Shown: positions 1 through 9,157, counted from the stretch's first letter. The stretch: 64,000 nt of DNA from Candidatus Heimdallarchaeota archaeon (GCA_020353515.1 CP070695.1:3223532-3287531); one strand, 5' to 3'. Translations and numbers: made by a program. Notes: generated by a model from the letters alone, not told the origin.

Positions 1-836
1 GTCCGATTGAAGCAATTGGAGCATTATTTTTCCGATACAGTCCAACCGAGAGTATAAATTTACCTTCCCTCTCTCTCCTTTCTGTGATAGCTTCCATTGT
101 AGTGTTCATTGTTGTAATCTATTTTGAATCCATGCGAATTGAAATCCCAATCTCGTATGCCCAGTACAAGGGCATCCGATCCATTTATCCTATTAAACTG
201 CTTTATGTATCGAATATCCCCGTCATTTTAACTTCAGCTGTTTTTGCTGATATCTATTTTATTACTCAAATGGTTTGGAATGCTAGTGGGGGACCAAATA
301 GAACAATAACCAATCCACTCGCGCTATTTTTAGGGACATTTAGAATTGATGAAACAACTCAGCAATATGTTCCTGTATCTGGTCTTGTTTATTATTTGAC
401 CCCACCTCAGTCTTTTGTTGGCGAGGCTGGATTTCTAAATGTAGCAAAACCAATTGAATCTATGTTCCGTGCCTTGGTGTACGCCATATTTCTTGTCATT
501 CTTTGTGTAATCTTTTCAGCAATGTGGTTGGAAACAGCGGGAATGGGTTCACGAGATGTTGCACGACAGCTATTACAATCTGGAATGCAGGTACCAGGTT
601 GGCGACGATGTGAGAAAATGGTTCAACGAAGATTAGAAATGTACATTCCTACAATAGCTTTGATGGGTGGATTATTTATTGGGATTTTAGCAGCTTTTGC
701 AGATTTTTTTGGTGCTATCGGATCTGGTATGGGCATTCTCCTCTCTGTCAGCATTATAAGACAATACATTGATCTTATTAGCAAAGAAAAAGTTGCTGAA
801 ATGAATCCTTCTTTACGCAGTTTTTTAGGGATATAA
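1..836 (+). CDS. secY: Protein translocase subunit SecY, C-terminal part (5' end outside window)
   Basis: The frame is open from base 3, so the gene starts upstream of the window and about 278 residues are visible. They cover helices TM6 to TM10 of the Sec channel in the cytoplasmic membrane. The cytosolic TM6-7 loop carries the family motif 'YPIKLLYVSNIPVIL' preceded by basic residues. The TM8-9 loop reads 'VARQLLQSGMQVPGWRR', close to archaeal SecY. These loops contact the ribosome in known SecY structures. The C-terminal end is complete and of normal length for an archaeal SecY. A GTG at base 84 lies inside TM6 and is not a start. Identification is firm. Confidence 0.95.
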   Translation, partial: PIEAIGALFFRYSPTESINLPSLSLLSVIASIVVFIVVIYFESMRIEIPISYAQYKGIRSIYPIKLLYVSNIPVILTSAVFADIYFITQMVWNASGGPNRTITNPLALFLGTFRIDETTQQYVPVSGLVYYLTPPQSFVGEAGFLNVAKPIESMFRALVYAIFLVILCVIFSAMWLETAGMGSRDVARQLLQSGMQVPGWRRCEKMVQRRLEMYIPTIALMGGLFIGILAAFADFFGAIGSGMGILLSVSIIRQYIDLISKEKVAEMNPSLRSFLGI

Positions 837-918
837 TGGTTGTCTTTCCGAATAGGTTAGATTTAAATCTGAACTTTAGATTTCTTTATTCAATGTACTT
901 AGCAATCGAGTGATTAAT

Positions 919-1605
919 ATGAAACCTCTCATAAGAAAAATGCTATACATTATTTTGTGGTATGTTGTGTACCCCAATTTTTGGTTACTCCTCCTTGCCT
1001 CTGATATTTATTTCAAACCAGAAAATCTCATCTTTCTACTGACTCTTCTTATCTCTTATATTATGGGAATAATAGACACAATAATCCGACCCTTTTCAGA
1101 GAGTATTGAGGAAGACTGGACAACTAATCGCCTTTATACCATGATTATACTCGCCTTATTCTTATTTAATCCAATTATTATTGCCCTATCATTCTATGAA
1201 TCTAAACTCATTGTAGCAAACTACTTTCCGACTTGGAATACCCTCCCTGTATCTATTCTTGGTATCTTTATTCTGATGATAGGAGGATGTATTACAATAA
1301 CAGGGAGATACCAGCTCAAACAATTTGGTGAAGGAGTTTTAAATGTTAAAGAAGATCAGACCTTGATAACCACAGGAATTTTTAGCTATATTCGTCATCC
1401 TATTTATGCGGGAGGAATTATAGGAGTTTTCGGACTCTATCTCGCATTCGGGAGTTTCTTTGTTTTAATTGGTATTTGGATTTCCTATTTCGTGGTTTTC
1501 AGACACCGATTACTCTTCGAAGAGAAAATGATGACTGAAGCTTTTGGAGACGAATACAGAGAATATATGAAACACTCAAAACGATTAATCCCATTTCTAT
1601 ATTAA
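919..1605 (+). CDS. Isoprenylcysteine carboxyl methyltransferase-like membrane protein
   Basis: A 228-residue protein with about five or six membrane helices and the C-terminal signature of the ICMT/PEMT membrane methyltransferase family: 'GIFSYIRHPIYAGG', then a helix, then 'FEEKMM..FGDEYREYMK..RLIPF'. In the family the RHP-Y-G motif and the late Glu residues form the S-adenosylmethionine pocket. The substrate cannot be read from the sequence: archaeal members may methylate lipids or small hydrophobic compounds and need not act on prenylcysteine. I chose ATG 919 because GAGTGATT precedes it; a GTG at 910 is in frame. The gene stands 82 nt downstream of secY on the same strand. Confidence 0.8.
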   Translation: MKPLIRKMLYIILWYVVYPNFWLLLLASDIYFKPENLIFLLTLLISYIMGIIDTIIRPFSESIEEDWTTNRLYTMIILALFLFNPIIIALSFYESKLIVANYFPTWNTLPVSILGIFILMIGGCITITGRYQLKQFGEGVLNVKEDQTLITTGIFSYIRHPIYAGGIIGVFGLYLAFGSFFVLIGIWISYFVVFRHRLLFEEKMMTEAFGDEYREYMKHSKRLIPFLY

Positions 1606-1635
1606 TGAGATACACGCGACAAGTATAACGTAAAA

Positions 1636-1672
1636 ATCAAATTGAGGAAAAAAAGAAAGAAAGAAGAAATGA
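1636..1672 (-). terminator. Probable T-rich terminator of the padR gene
   Basis: Just past the padR stop codon the minus strand reads as an almost unbroken pyrimidine tract rich in T. This is the usual form of an intrinsic archaeal terminator. The + strand gene ending at 1605 converges here but has no T tract of its own. Confidence 0.35.
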
Positions 1673-1684
1673 TAAGGAAAACTG

Positions 1685-2488
1685 TTACTCTTCTTCAGGT
1701 TCCATTATCTTCTTTTTGATTTTTTCTAGTAATTCTTTGAGTTCATCCTTTTTGAGGTCATCTGATTCTCCTATCTTTTGAACGATTGTATCTACTTCTG
1801 TTTTTGCTGACATTAGCACATCTAACCTTCTTTGGGTTTTATTTATCCGCTTTTTTAAGGATGACCTATATCCTTGAAAGTAGTCTAGAGCATCCTCCTT
1901 GGATTGAAAATCATTGATGTCTGCAACCATCCTTCGATACAATCTCGGTCGTGCGAATGGATGACCATATTTTTCTGGGGGAGCTAATTCTGAAAAGAAT
2001 GCAAATTTGGTTGCCCATTTTTCTTTTAATTCATCTAGGTACTTTTTTCCTTCTGTGGTTATTTGATATTTCTTCTGAGCTCTACCATCAACAACAGATT
2101 CAGCTGTTTCAACCAGATTCTTTTCTTCTAGTTTTCTTAAAATGCGAATGACATTACTCCTAGGAATTTTATACTTCTCTTGAATTTGATACCCCGTGAT
2201 ACCCTCTGCATGATCAGCTAACATTGTTAAAATGAAAAAGGTCTTTAGATCTTTAAAAGCCCCACGACTTAAGGGGAAAGGAGGAATAAATGGGCCATGA
2301 TGACCAGGAAAAAAAGGCCTATGACGTCTTTTGGATCTAAATGGGGATGGTGGGGGTGGTTCATGATGTTCTCCCATCATATAAGGGAAATTACATTTAA
2401 AATACCCCTTTGGGAAATGATAGTTGTCTTCATATGAAGGAGAAGAATTGAACTCATCAATTGGTATTTTTTCTTCGTTGTTATTCAT
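1685..2488 (-). CDS. PadR-family transcriptional regulator with His/Pro-rich N-terminus
   Basis: A 267-residue protein. Residues about 85-160 form a PadR-type winged helix: 'FFILTMLADHAEGITGYQI', a recognition helix 'PRSNVIRILRKLEEKNLVE', and the wing 'GRAQKKYQITTEGKKYL'. After this come long charged helices, consistent with the dimerisation region of the family. The first 80 residues are unusual: low complexity, rich in Pro, His, Arg and Phe, for example 'GEHHEPPPPSPF' and 'FFPGHHGPFIPPF'. Typical PadR proteins lack such a tail. It could bind metal or nucleic acid, which is inference. The gene has its own promoter with an inverted repeat next to the TATA box, suggesting autoregulation. The next minus-strand gene upstream is a large surface protein with its own terminator. 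Confidence 0.85.
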   Translation of the reverse strand: MNNNEEKIPIDEFNSSPSYEDNYHFPKGYFKCNFPYMMGEHHEPPPPSPFRSKRRHRPFFPGHHGPFIPPFPLSRGAFKDLKTFFILTMLADHAEGITGYQIQEKYKIPRSNVIRILRKLEEKNLVETAESVVDGRAQKKYQITTEGKKYLDELKEKWATKFAFFSELAPPEKYGHPFARPRLYRRMVADINDFQSKEDALDYFQGYRSSLKKRINKTQRRLDVLMSAKTEVDTIVQKIGESDDLKKDELKELLEKIKKKIMEPEEE

Positions 2489-2521
2489 GTTTTAACACCA
2501 ATTAGTTATATACTGTAACCA

Positions 2522-2529
2522 TTTATAAA
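2522..2529 (-). promoter_or_regulatory. TATA box of padR
   Basis: The sequence TTTATAAA lies 34-41 nt upstream of the padR ATG on the minus strand. This fits an archaeal TATA box followed by a short leader. Confidence 0.5.
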
Positions 2530-2549
2530 TATGTCCATAGCGGTCATAT
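2529..2549. promoter_or_regulatory. Imperfect inverted repeat, possible PadR operator
   Basis: ATATGTCC and GGTCATAT are 8-base arms separated by five bases, with one mismatched pair. The repeat abuts the upstream edge of the padR TATA box, where the BRE/TFB contact would be. A dimeric PadR bound here would block TBP/TFB, a common way for archaeal repressors to control their own gene. A perfect 8-base palindrome, ACATATGT, lies at 2561-2568. Confidence 0.45.
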
Positions 2550-2665
2550 ATAACTTTCAGACATATGTTCAAACTAAATAGGACTATTGGTGAAACTGAT
2601 TTCTAGATAAGAAAAAACGAAAACGAGAGAAAATTCCAGTTGTTGATAGTTAAATAATATTTTAG

Positions 2666-2690
2666 AAGAAATAAAAAAAGAGAGAGGGGG
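2666..2690 (-). terminator. Probable T-rich terminator of the large surface protein gene
   Basis: About 25 nt past the stop of the surface protein, the minus strand runs through a CT-rich and then T-rich tract including seven consecutive T. The position and composition fit archaeal intrinsic termination. Confidence 0.35.
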
Positions 2691-2712
2691 AGAAATCCTT
2701 ACTTATTTTCTC

Positions 2713-5700
2713 CTACTTTTTTCTCCGTTTGGTAAGGGTTGCAACAAAGTACACACTAATCAAGCTGAAGATGAGAATTTCAAATTCGAACCCTGGTGCA
2801 CCACCAATAACTGGGGCATCACCTGTATCTTCTATATTATCTACTTGCAGTATAATACGGATGAATAAGTGATTTACCTTTGTATCATTATCCTGTACAT
2901 CAATTTCACAGAGATAATAATCATCAGCTATATCGGTACTATCCCATGTATGTTCAAACATATGCCACCCTGCTTCTGATCCAGTATAACCCATTACCGT
3001 ATCTTCTACATTCCGACCGATATCTGGTTCTCCAGTAGTGGGATCAAAGTCATCAATGACATTAGCTTTAAAGACAACGGAGGTTAATTCTAGATCGTCC
3101 TTAGTTGCAATCTCAAAGTAGATATCACCAGCAACTGGGTCATATTCGTTTAATCTTCCCTCAGCAACATAGTCACTAATGTTTTCTGGAAGATCAGAAC
3201 GACTTGGACTCCATTCAGGGGGATTACTAACTGTTGGTCCTTCCTGACCACCAACAACGATGAAACCAATCTTTTCATATACAGTGTGTTGATTCTCATC
3301 GATATCAATGATGGTTATGTTGAGAATCCGATCGCCATTTATTTCCTTAGTAAGATCGTGTGTTCTCTCATAATAACCAGTCCCATCATTGTAGGTCATT
3401 GTGTACATTGGCCCTTGATCAATCTGCATCTTGACTGATTGAATTCCTAGATCGTCGATTACTTCAACTTCGAATTTGTAACTACCTGTTAGTGTTTCAC
3501 CCACTGCACCTGGTGAAATAATATTTACTGTTGGAGGATTTCCTGGTCTTATATTATCTACTTGGAGGAAGAAATCATATATTACCTTGTGACCATCCAT
3601 ATCCCAGACGGTTATCGTGAAGAAGTGAATACTGTTCTCAGTCTCACCTAAAGTATTCCAGTTGAACTCATAAATATCATCACTGTCAGTGTCGTTCAAT
3701 AAGAAAGCTGTAAAATCCCTAGTTAAGACCACTGCGAAGACTTCGACGTCGTCGGTAACTTCCACTTGGACAGTATGGGTTCCATAAACAGTTGTATTTT
3801 CTGCACTAAGTAGATCAATGACAGGAGGATTGGTGGCAGCTTCATCGTAATTGTCCACTAATAAATTGTGGATTCCAAAGTCTATCCAATTACCTTCATT
3901 ATCCTCACTATATGCCAGAAGTGTCCATTCTCCATCTGCGAATCCATTAGTTGTGTCCCATGTAAGGTTATAGTCTATAGTTGGATAATTATCCCACCAG
4001 ACTGAAAGAGGGATATCTTGTTCAAATTGTGCTATTCGTGCTGGTAAGTCAGCAAAATATGCTTTAACTGTTGTTTCTTTGAATCCAGAGGAACCAAAAC
4101 GCTGATCCCAATCTGTTCCATTCCAGTAATAAAATGGCCAATGAAAACTATGAATACCATGGGAGTTATCATCCCATACTCTCACATGTAGGTGGTTATC
4201 CACCCCTGAGAAAGTAATATCTCGATTTTGAATGTTGTGGTCACCCCAATATTCTTCGTCAGGCTCAGCAGTGTAATTATGGTAATAAAAGTTACCATTT
4301 GGTGGTTGGGTGTCTACATCGTCTTCAAGGAATGTATAGTCAAATATAAGTCCAAATTCGTCTAATACTGTCCCATTGGGGTTATAATCATCATCAACAA
4401 ACTCAAGGGATGCAGCATCAGTATAGATTTCCAAGTTATGATTTACGTACCTTATATCCCTAAACCAATGTTCTTCCCATGTGTCAATATGCCAACCCCA
4501 ACCATTGTTTTCGCGAGGATAGACAGCGTACGCCTCGTATGGAACAACTATCGGAAATCTAGAAGCGGAATAATTACTGCTAAATGGGAAAGATGACCAG
4601 CCCCATTCTGTTAATAATTCGAGATCCTCATTTACATACGATCCTGAATATATCTTAGTTGGATTGACATATTCCTCTGCAAGCGGATTCCACCTGAAAT
4701 CGATTTCATCTATCCATTGATCTACATCAGGATGATAATAAGAAAATTGTCTATATTCTGATGTGGCTGTATTTTGATTTTCAAAGACTGGACTACTTGG
4801 TATTATGTCACTGTTACTTAAAAGACTGTCACTCATTGCTGGAGTGAAAGTGTGGTTACAATAGAACCGATAGGTGTTTCCTTCATAATGCAGGCGATGC
4901 CAGTCCCACCAATTGTGGTGAGTTTCGTTATGTGTAAAATCGATACCCAAATAAGTTTCGATATCCAAAGCTAGATCGTTTGCGGCATTATAATGATCAA
5001 CGAAATCATTATACCCAATAGTAAGCTCAAAACTGTTTGGTGTTACATCTTGTCTGGTGGGTCGGAATGACATCTCTACTATTACTATGTTGGAATCCCA
5101 ACTGTCTGTAACTGTTGGAGATTCAAAATCAATAATTCTCGAGTAATCTCCTCGTAGATAAATGCTTTTGTGTAAATAGCCATAATGATTAACAACTAGT
5201 GATGCTTCCATTCTTGATTGTAAGTAATGGGGGACAAAGTCATAGCCGAAGCTGACTGATAGATCGGTATAGAGACCACTATTGATTTCAAAATCAACAT
5301 CCCAGTAATGATGAGTAACCCAAGGTTCTGGTGGAGGATGATACTTCTGATATATTGTACAAGAACTACTATTTGTTGAAGGAATATGACTTAATGATGT
5401 GACATCTGGAAGAGCATAGTTAATCCATAAATGATCCTGATAACTATTTTTTTGGATCTTTTCTGTGTGGATTAACTCATTCATTGTTAGCATATGAGAC
5501 CCACTGTAACTTCCTGAAATGTCGTAAATGTCGTAATTAAACTCAAACCCAAAAGCAAACCTAATTTCTGGACTACTGCCATCACCTGATGGCCACGCCC
5601 AAGCGCTGATATGGTTTGCTTCAGTTACATTAATGGTTTCAGCTAATCCTCCAATATCACGAGGAATAATTTCATCATTGACATATTCAGTAAACCAAGG

Positions 5701-6249
5701 CCATACAATGTGTGACCGATAACGAACAGCTGTCAGATCGGTCCACCTGTCACCTCTCCAATCCTCCCACGCCCATGTGCCTGCGTACTCATAGCTGATC
5801 ATTAAACCTCGACTCATGTAATCAACGATGCGATCAGCATAGTCTCTAGCTAACTCCGCATTATTGGTTCTAAAGTGGATTTCTACCTCAGTATTCTGAT
5901 CTCCTGGATTATCCGTCGGCCAAAACCACCAATTAGCATGATCAAATATATCATAGACATCTTGATAACTTGCTATGAAAAGATTCAGGTTCTGTTCTCC
6001 AAATCCTAGATCCTTAGAATGAATCTCTGCTCGAGCGTTCATCCACCCGTCGTGATTAACCCATACCCAAGCTGACTCCCAAATATCGGAATATATTTCA
6101 ACAGAAGGAGTAGGAGTGATGAATGTTCTTTTAATAGGTACTGAATCGGTGCCTTGCGTTATCTGTAGTGATGATGATATTAAAAGCAATGAAAGGAGAA
6201 GAAGACAAAGTGTAGAAATTATGGTCTTATTTCGTTTTGTTTCATTCAT
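2713..6249 (-). CDS. Large Trp-rich surface protein with Ig-like repeats and PGF-type C-terminal anchor
   Basis: A 1178-residue exported protein. Residues 1-34 form a signal peptide (basic start, long Leu/Ser core, 'SLQITQG'). Residues about 45-700 are an unrecognised region very rich in Trp, Tyr, Asp and Asn, with many N-glycosylation sequons. Two or three Ig-like modules follow; each begins near 'NPPVI' or 'NPPTVNIISP' and contains a 'VEVTDD' or 'VEVIDD' strand. The C-terminus is 'GGAPGFEFEIL', a membrane helix and 'TKRRKK', which resembles the PGF-CTERM archaeosortase signal. It is probably displayed outside the cell and may be lipid-anchored after processing. No enzymatic motif was recognised. 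It stands alone, with its own terminator. Confidence 0.8.
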   Translation of the reverse strand: MNETKRNKTIISTLCLLLLSLLLISSSLQITQGTDSVPIKRTFITPTPSVEIYSDIWESAWVWVNHDGWMNARAEIHSKDLGFGEQNLNLFIASYQDVYDIFDHANWWFWPTDNPGDQNTEVEIHFRTNNAELARDYADRIVDYMSRGLMISYEYAGTWAWEDWRGDRWTDLTAVRYRSHIVWPWFTEYVNDEIIPRDIGGLAETINVTEANHISAWAWPSGDGSSPEIRFAFGFEFNYDIYDISGSYSGSHMLTMNELIHTEKIQKNSYQDHLWINYALPDVTSLSHIPSTNSSSCTIYQKYHPPPEPWVTHHYWDVDFEINSGLYTDLSVSFGYDFVPHYLQSRMEASLVVNHYGYLHKSIYLRGDYSRIIDFESPTVTDSWDSNIVIVEMSFRPTRQDVTPNSFELTIGYNDFVDHYNAANDLALDIETYLGIDFTHNETHHNWWDWHRLHYEGNTYRFYCNHTFTPAMSDSLLSNSDIIPSSPVFENQNTATSEYRQFSYYHPDVDQWIDEIDFRWNPLAEEYVNPTKIYSGSYVNEDLELLTEWGWSSFPFSSNYSASRFPIVVPYEAYAVYPRENNGWGWHIDTWEEHWFRDIRYVNHNLEIYTDAASLEFVDDDYNPNGTVLDEFGLIFDYTFLEDDVDTQPPNGNFYYHNYTAEPDEEYWGDHNIQNRDITFSGVDNHLHVRVWDDNSHGIHSFHWPFYYWNGTDWDQRFGSSGFKETTVKAYFADLPARIAQFEQDIPLSVWWDNYPTIDYNLTWDTTNGFADGEWTLLAYSEDNEGNWIDFGIHNLLVDNYDEAATNPPVIDLLSAENTTVYGTHTVQVEVTDDVEVFAVVLTRDFTAFLLNDTDSDDIYEFNWNTLGETENSIHFFTITVWDMDGHKVIYDFFLQVDNIRPGNPPTVNIISPGAVGETLTGSYKFEVEVIDDLGIQSVKMQIDQGPMYTMTYNDGTGYYERTHDLTKEINGDRILNITIIDIDENQHTVYEKIGFIVVGGQEGPTVSNPPEWSPSRSDLPENISDYVAEGRLNEYDPVAGDIYFEIATKDDLELTSVVFKANVIDDFDPTTGEPDIGRNVEDTVMGYTGSEAGWHMFEHTWDSTDIADDYYLCEIDVQDNDTKVNHLFIRIILQVDNIEDTGDAPVIGGAPGFEFEILIFSLISVYFVATLTKRRKK

Positions 6250-6311
6250 TTTTGAGTTTTCTCCATAATTTTTCTAGAATATGATTATGTGTCGTAGGGA
6301 AAGAGGGGAAT

Positions 6312-6344
6312 GGATATTGATAAAGTAAACCATATCAAATATCC
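6312..6344. other. Inverted repeat upstream of the surface protein gene
   Basis: GGATATTGAT and ATCAAATATCC can pair with one bulged base across a loop of about 12 bases. The element lies 63-95 nt upstream of the surface protein start, so it could be an operator or a 5' leader hairpin. The sequence does not decide between these. Confidence 0.3.
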
Positions 6345-6491
6345 CTATTACAAGAATCCTCTGTGGTGTGTGAGGCTTTTACAAGTCTGGTTTATTGATT
6401 AAAACCCCACAAGTTCGTAATGTCATTAATAATATGCTAGAAGAACGTTAAAAAAGAATGTCAAGTAATCTCCCCCTATTTTCCATTTTTT

Positions 6492-6794
6492 TTAAAATGA
6501 AGAACATTTTAGTTGTGGTTTACCAACAACTGCAAAGACTTCTACATCTTTAAAATCTTTATTAGGAGAATTCACTTCAAAAAGTGGAACTGATGCTAAT
6601 TCACAGTTCTTTGATAAAATCTCATATTCTTTCTTCTGAAATGTTTCTAAAACGTAAACAGCTTTCACTAAACCGCTCATCACGTATACTAATGTCGCAT
6701 AGTAACCTGTTACATAGCTTCCCTCTTCCAAATAATATGTACTTTGATCTAGTGATCTGTTATTCTCTATGATGACTTTTCCTTCTGGGGTCAT
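6492..6794 (-). CDS. Small hypothetical protein
   Basis: A 100-residue soluble-looking protein with mixed beta-strand character ('KVIIENN', 'ATLVYVMSGLVKAVYVLE', 'VEVFAVVGKP') and two cysteines. I recognise no family. The composition looks like real protein: charged residues are well spread and low-complexity runs are absent. A shorter frame exists on the opposite strand, which looks less plausible. It stands alone between the surface protein gene and a small membrane protein gene. Confidence 0.5.
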   Translation of the reverse strand: MTPEGKVIIENNRSLDQSTYYLEEGSYVTGYYATLVYVMSGLVKAVYVLETFQKKEYEILSKNCELASVPLFEVNSPNKDFKDVEVFAVVGKPQLKCSSF

Positions 6795-7041
6795 TGAACA
6801 TACCGCTGACTAAATGTGCTTAATGATCTAGTATAGGCATTCTTTGAAGCAAATCGTATTATTGGCATGTTACTGTCATAAACGATTTCATCATTTTATT
6901 ATTAATATCACTAAATTTTATACCTTTCATTATAGGCACAAAGGAAGAAAATAGTCATTATATTTTGGCTTTTTCATAAATATCCTTCTTCCAGAATTGG
7001 GAAATTCTTTCTTTCGTGGAATTTCTGCTGGAGAGGTGATT

Positions 7042-7392
7042 ATGAAACCAAGAAAATCATATATTACACTGATTAAGATTTTCATCAAAGTGGGATTTGG
7101 TTTATTTCTTGGTTTACTTGTGGAAATCGTATACTCTGATAGGGCACGGATAAATCCCTCCCTTAGACTTCTCGGACTATGTAATTTCTTGGTAGGTGGT
7201 ATTTTCCTTATCTTTGCAGGCTTGAGATTGTTTTTTGGACCTGCTTACATTGAAGTTATTACTGATGGAGAAAGTGGAGAACTCTTTAGTTCTTTAGAAA
7301 CCGAGTTTTTATGTGGTTTTGGTAAATCAGGGGAAGATATACTTGCAGGATTAATAATTTTTGTTATCTCTATTGGGCTGATGATAACTTAA
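7042..7392 (+). CDS. Small membrane protein, about three helices
   Basis: A 116-residue protein whose helices are near residues 8-30, 42-65 and 95-116, with a short loop holding a 'GFGKSGEDI' segment. No family was recognised. The frame is open from 6997, but ATG 7042 is preceded by GGAGAGGTGATT, an almost perfect ribosome-binding site, and so is chosen. It ends 27 nt before the convergent gene at 7420. Confidence 0.6.
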   Translation: MKPRKSYITLIKIFIKVGFGLFLGLLVEIVYSDRARINPSLRLLGLCNFLVGGIFLIFAGLRLFFGPAYIEVITDGESGELFSSLETEFLCGFGKSGEDILAGLIIFVISIGLMIT

Positions 7393-7419
7393 CAATAAAT
7401 TCAATTCTTGACTTGAATT

Positions 7420-8394
7420 CTATGTGATTGCTGCAATTGCAATCACATATCCAAGTAATGATCCAAAAAGGGGAATTATCGCTGATACACGAATCAATTG
7501 AGGAATAGGATAGGAAGACATTGAAATAAGGCGGTTAAAATTGTTTTGATGTCGTATGATGGTTATTTCATCACTTTTATTAAGAATTAGGGAATGAATA
7601 ATCTCTTGTTGCTTATATATCACAGAATTAAGGATATTGTGATATTTCTTCCAGCTACGAAAGATTGATAGTCCACTCTGTTGAAAACCAATGAGGATTA
7701 ACAGCAATAGAGAACTTAGGAAAAGAATTAAGAACCAAGACATGTCCAAGATAGCAAAAAATAATGAGATTATTGTTGATACAAAAAATGGTAAGAGAAA
7801 AGAAAGAAGTAAGAATTCAAACAGTAACGGTGGGAAATCATCAAAAATAAATGGATAAATCCATTCAAGATCGATATCAGTTGATATCTTCTTTAGCTGG
7901 AATCTTTTTTTTCTATTCACTTCATCGAAAGTAATAAAGTTTTCAATCGACCCAACATTTTCTAGCCTCTTGAATAAAGACAACATTTGATCATGATAAC
8001 TACTCCAATTAGGTCTACAAAGAAATGATCTGTATAAAATCGTAATTACAGAAAAAGAAATACCTAAAGACGTTGCAAATCCAATTGAGATCTCCAATCC
8101 AGCAGATACCTCAAAAGGGACATTACTAAAAGCTTCAGGACTTTCAAATGTTCCTAAAAAGACACTAGAGATCACATCAATTGAGAATGCCAAGGAACTC
8201 AAACCTGTAAGGCTTAATATTATGGAAATGATTAATGGAAAGATTTTTTGGCGCCATGATTGTGGGCGATCAAATTTCTCCTTCTCTTTTTGTAAATAAT
8301 CCACAAAGCTTTCTGATTTCTCATGTGGGATATCTTCTTTAATTTCCCAATAGAGTTCTTCCTCCAAAATCATATTCTGTTTTAATTGATCCAT
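7420..8394 (-). CDS. Hypothetical multi-spanning membrane protein
   Basis: About 324 residues with a charged N-terminal 45 residues and roughly six hydrophobic segments. The first pair lies near residues 50-130. A Leu/Phe-rich pair ('LLFEFLLLSFLLPFF', 'WFLILFLSSLLLLILIGF') is central, and one segment is at the C-terminus. No family was recognised. The first three helices may belong to one bundle, with a cytosolic segment between them and the central pair. The frame also allows a TTG at 8466 that overlaps the stop of the preceding GNAT gene by four bases; ATG 8394 follows a purine-rich AGGGAAG and is the safer start. Either way it is cotranscribed with the GNAT gene. Confidence 0.6.
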   Translation of the reverse strand: MDQLKQNMILEEELYWEIKEDIPHEKSESFVDYLQKEKEKFDRPQSWRQKIFPLIISIILSLTGLSSLAFSIDVISSVFLGTFESPEAFSNVPFEVSAGLEISIGFATSLGISFSVITILYRSFLCRPNWSSYHDQMLSLFKRLENVGSIENFITFDEVNRKKRFQLKKISTDIDLEWIYPFIFDDFPPLLFEFLLLSFLLPFFVSTIISLFFAILDMSWFLILFLSSLLLLILIGFQQSGLSIFRSWKKYHNILNSVIYKQQEIIHSLILNKSDEITIIRHQNNFNRLISMSSYPIPQLIRVSAIIPLFGSLLGYVIAIAAIT

Positions 8395-8462
8395 TGATCT
8401 TCCCTTCAGAATTCTATAGCTTATTATTGAGATACAACAAGTCCTCTCTTCTTGAATTAGAT

Positions 8463-8912
8463 TCAATCTTCGATTTTGAATTCCAGATTTATCATATCGC
8501 CTCGTGTAAAACCAATGGCATTAAAAAATCGTAATAATTCCCAATCTCGCCAGTTAACCAAGGTATAGACTGTATCAACGCCTACTTTTTTCATGTAATT
8601 AAGGAGCTCTTTCATCAATAATCCTCCTACCCCTTTTTTCTGAAATGCTGGATCAACACCTATTGTATCGATCCAACCAATGTTTTCTGGTACACCATAT
8701 TCCCAGCCACTGGCCTCACCAAAGATGAAACCAACAACTTTTCCCTCTATTTCAGCGACGAGTGAGGGCAGAGGTGATTTTTTTCCAGCCATTTCAACCT
8801 TTCTTTCCCAGTAGTCGGGTCGTTGTTCTCCAAGGACTTTATCATCAATCTCAATGATTACTTCAAGATCTTCTTCCTTCATTACCCTGATTGTTGCTTC
8901 TTGTGTTGACAT
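8463..8912 (-). CDS. GNAT-family N-acetyltransferase
   Basis: A single-domain GNAT enzyme of 149 residues, the usual length. It starts with the beta-1 pattern 'ATIRVMKEEDLEVIIEIDD'. It carries motif A 'IGVDPAFQKKGVGGLLMKEL', whose Q-K-K-G-V-G loop binds the pyrophosphate of acetyl-CoA, and the later 'LLRFFNAIGFTRG' of motif B. The layout resembles RimI-like and small-molecule acetyltransferases; the acceptor cannot be read. It is the first gene of a two-gene unit with the membrane protein that follows. Confidence 0.88.
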   Translation of the reverse strand: MSTQEATIRVMKEEDLEVIIEIDDKVLGEQRPDYWERKVEMAGKKSPLPSLVAEIEGKVVGFIFGEASGWEYGVPENIGWIDTIGVDPAFQKKGVGGLLMKELLNYMKKVGVDTVYTLVNWRDWELLRFFNAIGFTRGDMINLEFKIED

Positions 8913-8951
8913 GTTTTCCTATCCTTCTCCTATCTACAAGCTTGCAAGTCA

Positions 8952-8960
8952 ATTATAAAC
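8952..8960 (-). promoter_or_regulatory. Probable TATA box of the GNAT gene
   Basis: On the minus strand the sequence reads GTTTATAAT about 40-48 nt before the GNAT ATG, a good match to an archaeal TATA element. Confidence 0.4.
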
Positions 8961-9157
8961 CTTTCATAGATATAACTGAAAAGTTGACAATCTAAATCCA
9001 TTTTTTTTATAAAAAATACCGTTATTATCCGTATTATCCTTGATAGAGGTAATAAAATTAATAGGGAAAATTATTTTGAAGCTTCTTTTCCCTGGATGTT
9101 GGTAACTTATAATCATTCCCAAAAATGAGTCTTAACAGCTTTTCAGGAGAAATAATT

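Noticed and set aside
6584-6772. 62-residue + strand frame
   Set aside because: It is antisense to the more protein-like 100-residue gene on the minus strand.
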